From NCBI GenBank assembly GCA_019689695.1, contig JADGHA010000124.1:1-9944 (forward strand): a DNA stretch of 9,944 bases. The letters are read 5' to 3'. A model generated the notes under the pieces. That model searched no databases. It saw only the letters and a list, made by a program, of their open reading frames with translations, and was not told the DNA's origin. Numbering within the stretch: the stretch's first letter is position 1; the number at the start of each line of letters is the position of its first letter. The DNA is from Micromonosporaceae bacterium (GTDB lineage: Bacteria > Actinomycetota > Actinomycetes > Mycobacteriales > Micromonosporaceae). This document shows, in pieces, positions 6,492 through 9,944 of the stretch. The position numbers and the translations under genes are program-made.

Positions 6492-7415
6492 TCACCGTCC
6501 CAACCGGATGCGCGGGTCGAGGTAGCCGTACAGGATGTCGACCACCAGGTTGATGAGGACGAAGCCGCCGGCGATCATCAGGATCGCGGCCTGGACGACG
6601 TTGTAGTCCCGGGCTGAGATGGAGTCGATGAGCAGCCGCCCGACGCCGGGCCAGGCGAAGACCGTCTCGATGATGACGGCGCCGCCGAGCAGCTTGCCGA
6701 ACTCGATGCCGGTGACCGTCACGATCGGGATCAGGGCGTTGCGGACGGCGTGCCGGAGGATGACGACGCGTTCGGACAGGCCTTTGGCCCGGGCGGTCTG
6801 GATGTAGTTCTCGTGGACGACGTCGAGCAGGCCGCTGCGGGTGAGCCGGATCAGGATCGCGATGAACGGCAGGGCGAGGGTGATCCCGGGCAGGATCATC
6901 CGGTCCAGCCCGCCCTTGCCGCCGCTGGCCAGCAGGTGCAGTTGCCGGGCGAAGACCAGGATGAACACGATGCCGATCCAGAACGAGGGCATGGACTGGG
7001 ACAGCAGCGCGAACACCGACACGAGTCGGTCGGTCAGCCGGTTGACCCGCAGGGCGGCGACCACGCCGAGGGAGATGCCGAGCAGCAGGGCGATCACCGT
7101 GGCCACGACCGCCAGCTGGACGGTCGCGGGGAACCGTTCGGTCACCAGGTCCATGGCGTCCCTGTGGTAGCGGTAGGAGTCGCCGAAGTCGAGATTGACC
7201 ACATCGGACAGGTACTTGCCGTACTGCACCGGCAGCGGCCGGTCCAGGCCCATCTGGTCGCGTAGCTGGGCGATCTCCTCCTGGGTGGCGTCGGAGCCGA
7301 GGATGAGCTGGGCCGGATCCCCGGGCACCAGGCGCAGCACCAGGAACACGATGGTCACCGCGCCCCACAGCACGAAGACGGCGAACAGCGTGCGCCGGAT
7401 GAGGTACGCGGTCAT
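6492..7415 (-). CDS. oligopeptide-type ABC transporter permease (OppB/DppB type)
   Basis: The first membrane subunit and first gene of the operon, 307 residues. It opens with the classic OppB start (YLIRRTLFAVFVLWGAVTIV, first membrane segment at about 9-29), then RLVPGDPA (28-35) and MGLDRPLPVQY (55-65). Further membrane segments lie near 97-121, 133-155, 173-192, 229-250 and 276-298. The EAA coupling loop is at 203-230 (YIQTARAKGLSE). The ATG at 7415 is chosen because it sits at the conserved family start. An in-frame GTG at 7448 would add 11 residues but has no binding site. The chosen start itself has only a weak GGA. The gene is preceded by an untranslated leader of about 165 bases holding a LacI-type operator and a hairpin. 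Confidence 0.95.
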   Translation of the reverse strand: MTAYLIRRTLFAVFVLWGAVTIVFLVLRLVPGDPAQLILGSDATQEEIAQLRDQMGLDRPLPVQYGKYLSDVVNLDFGDSYRYHRDAMDLVTERFPATVQLAVVATVIALLLGISLGVVAALRVNRLTDRLVSVFALLSQSMPSFWIGIVFILVFARQLHLLASGGKGGLDRMILPGITLALPFIAILIRLTRSGLLDVVHENYIQTARAKGLSERVVILRHAVRNALIPIVTVTGIEFGKLLGGAVIIETVFAWPGVGRLLIDSISARDYNVVQAAILMIAGGFVLINLVVDILYGYLDPRIRLGR

Positions 7416-7519
7416 GGCAGTCCAGACCGTTTCAGCATCGGCGGGCACTCCAAGTCGGGCGACGACACCAGCGGCGTCTGGGGGTTATGGGCATGCGGAA
7501 TCGAGGGGGCGCGGTGAAA

Positions 7520-7559
7520 TAGCGCGCCGACAGCCGGGACGGCGGGCCGGCGCTCGCTA
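7520..7559 (-). other. hairpin in the leader of the transporter operon
   Basis: Bases 7520-7529 (tagcgcgccg) pair with 7548-7559 (cggcg-ct-cgcta): ten base pairs with a two-base bulge and an 18-base loop. In the minus transcript it comes directly after the operator and about 105 bases before the ATG. It could stabilise the leader or terminate or attenuate transcription. No tract of T follows it. Its function is unknown. Confidence 0.4.
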
Positions 7560-7573
7560 CATTAACGTTAATG
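7560..7573. promoter_or_regulatory. LacI-family operator O1 (transporter operon)
   Basis: CATTAACGTTAATG is a perfect 14-base palindrome with a central CG, in a region otherwise rich in GC. Its 12-base core ATTAACGTTAAT is identical to the second site at 7775-7786. It lies about 8 to 21 bases downstream of the predicted minus-strand transcription start, so bound protein would block the polymerase. LacI-family repressors typically recognise CG-centred palindromes with AACGTT cores, and such a gene starts at 9223. Confidence 0.85.
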
Positions 7574-7586
7574 CGACTGCCCGCTG

Positions 7587-7615
7587 ATGCTAGGTCGCGG
7601 GACCCTGCCCGTCAA
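7587..7615 (-). promoter_or_regulatory. promoter of the transporter operon
   Basis: On the minus strand, TTGACG (7615-7610) is followed by a 17-base spacer and TAGCAT (7592-7587). This is an excellent match to the actinobacterial housekeeping consensus TTGAC-N17-TAnnnT. The predicted start is near 7580, just ahead of operator O1. Confidence 0.75.
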
Positions 7616-7758
7616 GGGTCCAAGCGGCTGCGCGTGCGGGAAGCGGCCGGCGCGACGGCGCGGGGATGCCGCTCTGAACAGCGCAAACGCACGGGGATGA
7701 GCGGGCGCGCCGGCGGCTGGCCGCCAGCCGGAGTCCCCGCCGGGGCGAGGCCGATCGC

Positions 7759-7788
7759 TTGACAGGAAATGAGGATTAACGTTAATGT
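7759..7788 (+). promoter_or_regulatory. promoter of the unknown-gene/lacI operon
   Basis: TTGACA (7759-7764) is followed by 18 bases and TAATGT (7783-7788). A 17-base spacer would give TTAATG. The -10 box overlaps operator O2, so repressor and polymerase would compete directly. The predicted start is near 7795, leaving a leader of about 80 bases. Confidence 0.7.
7775..7786. promoter_or_regulatory. LacI-family operator O2 (plus-strand operon)
   Basis: ATTAACGTTAAT is a perfect 12-base palindrome, the exact duplicate of O1. It covers the spacer end and -10 box of the plus promoter. Because the LacI-family gene lies in this same unit, the site suggests negative autoregulation. Confidence 0.85.
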
Positions 7789-7817
7789 CGCGGCGACCAG
7801 ATAGCGGTCCATCGAGC

Positions 7818-7834
7818 CGGTGCGGTACGCACCG
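7818..7834 (+). other. hairpin in the leader of the plus-strand operon
   Basis: cggtgcg (7818-7824) and cgcaccg (7828-7834) form a perfect 7-base stem with a 3-base loop. The hairpin ends 26 bases before the ribosome binding site. It may stabilise the 5' end of the transcript. Nothing shows a ligand-sensing role. Confidence 0.35.
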
Positions 7835-7860
7835 CCCGGCATTTGCCTCGAACTTTTCCC

Positions 7861-7866
7861 AGGAGA
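7861..7866 (+). promoter_or_regulatory. ribosome binding site of the 320-residue unknown protein
   Basis: AGGAGA lies 8 bases before the ATG at 7875. It decides the start: an in-frame upstream ATG at 7785 lies inside operator O2 and the -10 box, so it would not be on the transcript. Confidence 0.8.
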
Positions 7867-7874
7867 AACCCGGC

Positions 7875-8837
7875 ATGACCACATCGGAGCGGCTCGACCT
7901 GGCCGCGGAGCTCCGGCACGCGCTGCTGTCGGCGGACCCGAGGTTGTCGAAGTTCTCGCCCCTGCGGCGGATTCTGGCCTACGACGACTTCAACTCGGGC
8001 GCCCACGGCTGGACCGAGCTGCTGGGCAACTACAACGGCCGGGGTGATCTATCTACTGTAGACGATCACATGCGCGACTTCCGGCCGCCGCAGCTGTCCT
8101 CGTGCACGTTCTTCGACATCGGCACGCACGGCGCGATGACCGGTACCTACGCGCTCAAGTTGGCCACCCGCCCCTACCAGGGGCACACCGCGACCGCGAT
8201 CCGGCGGCTGACCATGAGCGGGCGCGGCCTGCTGCAGATCGAGGCGTACCTGACCTTCAAGGCCGAGGCGAGCATCGACGGCAGCGGCGACGACCGGTTC
8301 GGGGACATCACCTGGGACGGCAACCTGCACCCGTCCGAGGCGCAGTTCGGCTGCTTCACGGTCGCGACCGACCTGTGCGGCGACGGGGGCCTGCGCTACC
8401 ACACGGTGGCCCGCTACCTGAACACCACCCTGGACAACAAGCTCGCCCGCCAGTGGGTGTACCCGGTGGTCCCCGAGCCGACGCCGCGCGAGCACCTGGA
8501 GGGCAAGGTGAAGCTCGGCTACGGAGCCGACTTCACCGCACCCGATCCGCAGGACTGGCGGCCGTTCGGGGAGCCGCAGGAGCTCTGCTACAACGAGGTG
8601 CCCACCAAGGTCAACTGGCACTACCTGCGGTGGGTCATCGACACCGCCGCCCGCCGCAACGTGGAGTTGCAGCTCAACGACCGGATCATGGACATGTCCG
8701 GGGTGCCGGTGCCGCCGTACAAGGAGCGCTACGAGTCGCTGGAGAACCTGCTGAACTTCTACTTCTCGGTGCGGACCCACTCCACCGTCCGCAACTTCCT
8801 CTACCTGGACTCGGTACTCATCTCGACGGAGTGGTGA
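7875..8837 (+). CDS. uncharacterised 320-residue protein, probably a beta-sandwich (jelly-roll) fold
   Basis: First gene of the rightward unit; I cannot assign a function. It opens with a short helical part (1-33) and then YDDFNSGAHGW (36-46). That phrase, with the later YALKLATRP (92-100), ELQLNDRIMDMSG (264-276) and LYLDSVLIS (309-317), resembles concanavalin-like lectin/glucanase domains. Highly specific stretches include RDFRPPQLSSCTFFDIGTHG (67-86) and NEVPTKVNWHYLRWVID (240-256). There is no signal peptide or membrane segment, so it is likely cytoplasmic. I recall relatives annotated only as a DUF family (perhaps DUF6772), unverified. Its position beside a LacI regulator and opposite an importer suggests binding or processing of a carbohydrate-like ligand. 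Codons 57-62 (GGT GAT CTA TCT ACT GTA) break sharply with the GC-ending codons around them. Confidence 0.88.
   Translation: MTTSERLDLAAELRHALLSADPRLSKFSPLRRILAYDDFNSGAHGWTELLGNYNGRGDLSTVDDHMRDFRPPQLSSCTFFDIGTHGAMTGTYALKLATRPYQGHTATAIRRLTMSGRGLLQIEAYLTFKAEASIDGSGDDRFGDITWDGNLHPSEAQFGCFTVATDLCGDGGLRYHTVARYLNTTLDNKLARQWVYPVVPEPTPREHLEGKVKLGYGADFTAPDPQDWRPFGEPQELCYNEVPTKVNWHYLRWVIDTAARRNVELQLNDRIMDMSGVPVPPYKERYESLENLLNFYFSVRTHSTVRNFLYLDSVLISTEW
8044..8069. repeat. AT-rich dyad inside the 320-residue gene
   Basis: An 11-base palindrome TCTACTGTAGA (8052-8062) is flanked by inverted repeats GTGATC (8044-8049) and GATCAC (8064-8069), with a 2-versus-1-base asymmetry. It falls exactly where six codons in a row end in A or T. 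It could be an intragenic operator for a second regulator, a protein-binding site or an RNA hairpin. No known site is assigned. Confidence 0.55.
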
Positions 8838-8841
8838 CGTT

Positions 8842-9174
8842 ATGCGGCAGGCGTTGACGGCGGTCCTGGAGCGGGACACGACCTTCACCGGCGACTTCGC
8901 GACCGAGCCGTACGAGGTGGCGTGGGCCGGCGAGGCGCGCTTCTTCGTGCACACCCTGGCGACCTCCGCGGGCTGCACCGTCCGGCTGGTCACCCAGATC
9001 TCCCCCGACGGTCTGACCTGGTGCGACCTGGACGGCGAGGAGCACCTGATCACCGGGCCCGGTTTGGTGACCTGGCCGGTCAGCCAGTTCGGCCAGTGGC
9101 TGCGGCTGCGTGGCACACTGACTGGCGAGACTCCCTCGGCGACACTGCGCATCTACCTGGCAGCCAAGAGTTGA
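8842..9174 (+). CDS. uncharacterised 110-residue all-beta protein
   Basis: Second gene of the rightward unit, starting 4 bases after the stop of the 320-residue gene and so surely co-transcribed. The protein reads as alternating short beta strands with a SPDGLTW turn (54-60) and ends LRIYLAAKS. This layout resembles small beta-sandwich accessory or carbohydrate-binding-like domains, and also some phage structural proteins. There is no signal peptide, membrane segment or visible catalytic motif. Cys45 and Cys61 are present, but a disulfide is unlikely in the cytoplasm. Only a partial Shine-Dalgarno (GGAG across the previous stop region) precedes the ATG, fitting coupled translation. The tight pairing suggests that it works with the 320-residue protein, perhaps as its partner subunit. 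Function unknown. Confidence 0.85.
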   Translation: MRQALTAVLERDTTFTGDFATEPYEVAWAGEARFFVHTLATSAGCTVRLVTQISPDGLTWCDLDGEEHLITGPGLVTWPVSQFGQWLRLRGTLTGETPSATLRIYLAAKS

Positions 9175-9222
9175 CCGCACATCGCCGCGGTGAGCAGGAG
9201 CGAGGAAGAGAAGGGCACGCGG

Positions 9223-9944
9223 ATGGCTGCGCCCCGCCGGAGAACACTGCGGGACATCGCCGAAGCGCTGAACCTGTCGGTGAACACGGTCTCGCGCGCT
9301 CTGTCCGGGAAGGACGGTATCGGGGAGAAGACCCGGGCGCTGGTACGCGCGGAGGCGGAGCGGATCGGCTACGTCCCGAACTCGCTGGCCAGGTCGCTGG
9401 TGCTGGGCTCGGCGATGACCTTCGGCGTGGTCATCACCAACCCGTCCAACCCGTTCTACGCGCAGCTGATCTCCAGCATCGAGCTGCGCGCCCGGGTGCA
9501 CGGCTACTCGATGCTGCTGGTGGTGACCGACGAGTCCGAGGAGAACGAGGCGCGCGCCGCGGAGGCGCTGCTGCGCTCGTCGGTCAGCGGGGCGATCGTG
9601 GTCCCGGTGCAGGGGTCGGCCGAGCCCTGGCGGCGACTCGGCTCGACGGGCGTGCACACCGTGCTGCTCAACCGCGACCTGCCCGAGCTGGGATACCGGT
9701 TCGTCGGCACCGACAACGAGCTCGGCGGCTACCTCGCCACCACGCACGCGATCTCCCGCGGCGCCCGGTCGGTCATCGTGCTGGAAGAAGACCTGCCGAT
9801 CACCACGATCGCCAACCGGATCGCCGGCTTCCGCCGGGCGATGGCGGAGGCGGGCCTGCCCGTACCGCGCGGCAGCGTCATCTCGGTGCCCACCCGGCGG
9901 TACGAGCAGGCTGCCCTGCCGTGGCAACCCGAGCAGGCCTACCA
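9223..9944 (+). CDS. LacI-family transcriptional regulator, 3' end outside the window
   Basis: The first 240 residues are visible, and the family is usually about 340. The N-terminal helix-turn-helix (TLRDIAEALNLSVNTVSRAL, 8-27) and hinge helix (NSLARSLVLG, 53-62) are intact, including the leucine that wedges into the central CG step. The periplasmic-binding-like sensor domain starts near SAMTFGVVITNPSNPFYAQL (63-82). It includes GTDNELGGYLATTHAI (162-177), which in relatives contributes sugar-contacting and dimer residues. The ATG at 9223 follows GAAGGG with 7-base spacing. An in-frame GTG at 9190 would add 11 residues but has no binding site. It lies 48 bases after the 110-residue gene, in the same unit. 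It is the obvious candidate to bind ATTAACGTTAAT at both divergent promoters and to be released by the imported ligand or a derivative. Confidence 0.95.
   Translation, partial: MAAPRRRTLRDIAEALNLSVNTVSRALSGKDGIGEKTRALVRAEAERIGYVPNSLARSLVLGSAMTFGVVITNPSNPFYAQLISSIELRARVHGYSMLLVVTDESEENEARAAEALLRSSVSGAIVVPVQGSAEPWRRLGSTGVHTVLLNRDLPELGYRFVGTDNELGGYLATTHAISRGARSVIVLEEDLPITTIANRIAGFRRAMAEAGLPVPRGSVISVPTRRYEQAALPWQPEQAY

Larger units (their letters stand above)
7416..7874. promoter_or_regulatory. divergent control region between the transporter operon and the unknown-gene/lacI operon
   Basis: This 459-base stretch has no gene of its own. It holds two divergent promoters (minus -35 at 7610-7615, plus -35 at 7759-7764) and two identical operators whose centres are 214 bases apart. 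It also holds a leader hairpin on each side (7520-7559 and 7818-7834). Between the two -35 boxes lie about 145 GC-rich bases. These include a 7-base hairpin, cggctgg/ccagccg with a 3-base loop, at 7714-7730, which could be an activator site or chance. Minus-strand frames through here overlap all these elements and are not taken as genes. Confidence 0.8.

Noticed and set aside
7432..7494. Possible 20-codon leader peptide (ATG at 7494) ahead of the first permease
   Set aside because: No ribosome binding site and no revealing run of regulatory codons; short frames of this size are common by chance.
7612..7812. Minus-strand frame beginning MDRYLVAATLTLILISCQ, which looks like a lipoprotein signal peptide
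   Set aside because: It covers the plus promoter, operator O2 and the inter-promoter region, has no Shine-Dalgarno, and the rest is arginine/proline-rich with no domain. The hydrophobic stretch comes from the AT-rich operator and -35 DNA.
8049..9927. Two long minus-strand open frames opposite the unknown genes and the LacI gene
   Set aside because: Antisense shadows: repetitive composition, no family resemblance, while the plus strand shows clear ribosome binding sites and a LacI-family protein.
1..9944. Search for CRISPR arrays, insertion-sequence ends, transposase or integrase genes
   Set aside because: No regularly spaced repeats, no terminal inverted repeats flanking a gene and no recombinase motifs were seen.

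Overview
The window is very GC-rich. Nearly all coding sequences have G or C at the third codon position, and the promoter-like hexamers fit actinobacterial sigma-70 sites. This points to an actinomycete, perhaps Micromonosporaceae or a relative, but nothing here fixes the genus.

Layout. Bases 1-107 may hold the last codons of a plus-strand gene, and 108-452 has no recognisable gene. From 7415 leftward to 500 lies one compact minus-strand operon of seven genes. In order these are two permeases and two ATPases of a peptide/nickel/opine (Opp/Dpp) type ABC importer, a histidine-phosphatase superfamily enzyme, an endonuclease/exonuclease/phosphatase (EEP) superfamily enzyme, and last the lipoprotein substrate-binding protein. 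Most junctions overlap or are a few bases apart. A GC hairpin at 453-484 is the likely terminator.

Bases 7416-7874 are a divergent control region. Each direction has a good promoter (TTGACG-N17-TAGCAT on minus, TTGACA-N18-TAATGT on plus). Each promoter carries one copy of the perfect 12-base palindrome ATTAACGTTAAT, one just after the predicted minus start site and one on top of the plus -10. The CG-centred palindrome is what LacI-family repressors bind. A LacI-family gene is the third gene of the rightward unit (9223 to the window end). The simplest reading is a local, self-repressing switch that controls both units.

The rightward unit starts with two proteins of unknown function: a 320-residue protein that looks like a beta-rich jelly-roll (concanavalin-like) fold, and a 110-residue all-beta protein. 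Neither has a signal peptide. The first gene carries an odd AT-rich dyad at 8044-8069, where six codons in a row end in A or T.

Inferred role: a LacI-controlled uptake and processing locus for a carbohydrate-like or phosphate-ester-containing ligand. The transporter brings the ligand in, and the two phosphoesterase-type enzymes and the two unknown proteins act on it or sense it in the cytoplasm. The substrate cannot be read from sequence. The pair of unknown proteins and the intragenic dyad are the least explained parts.
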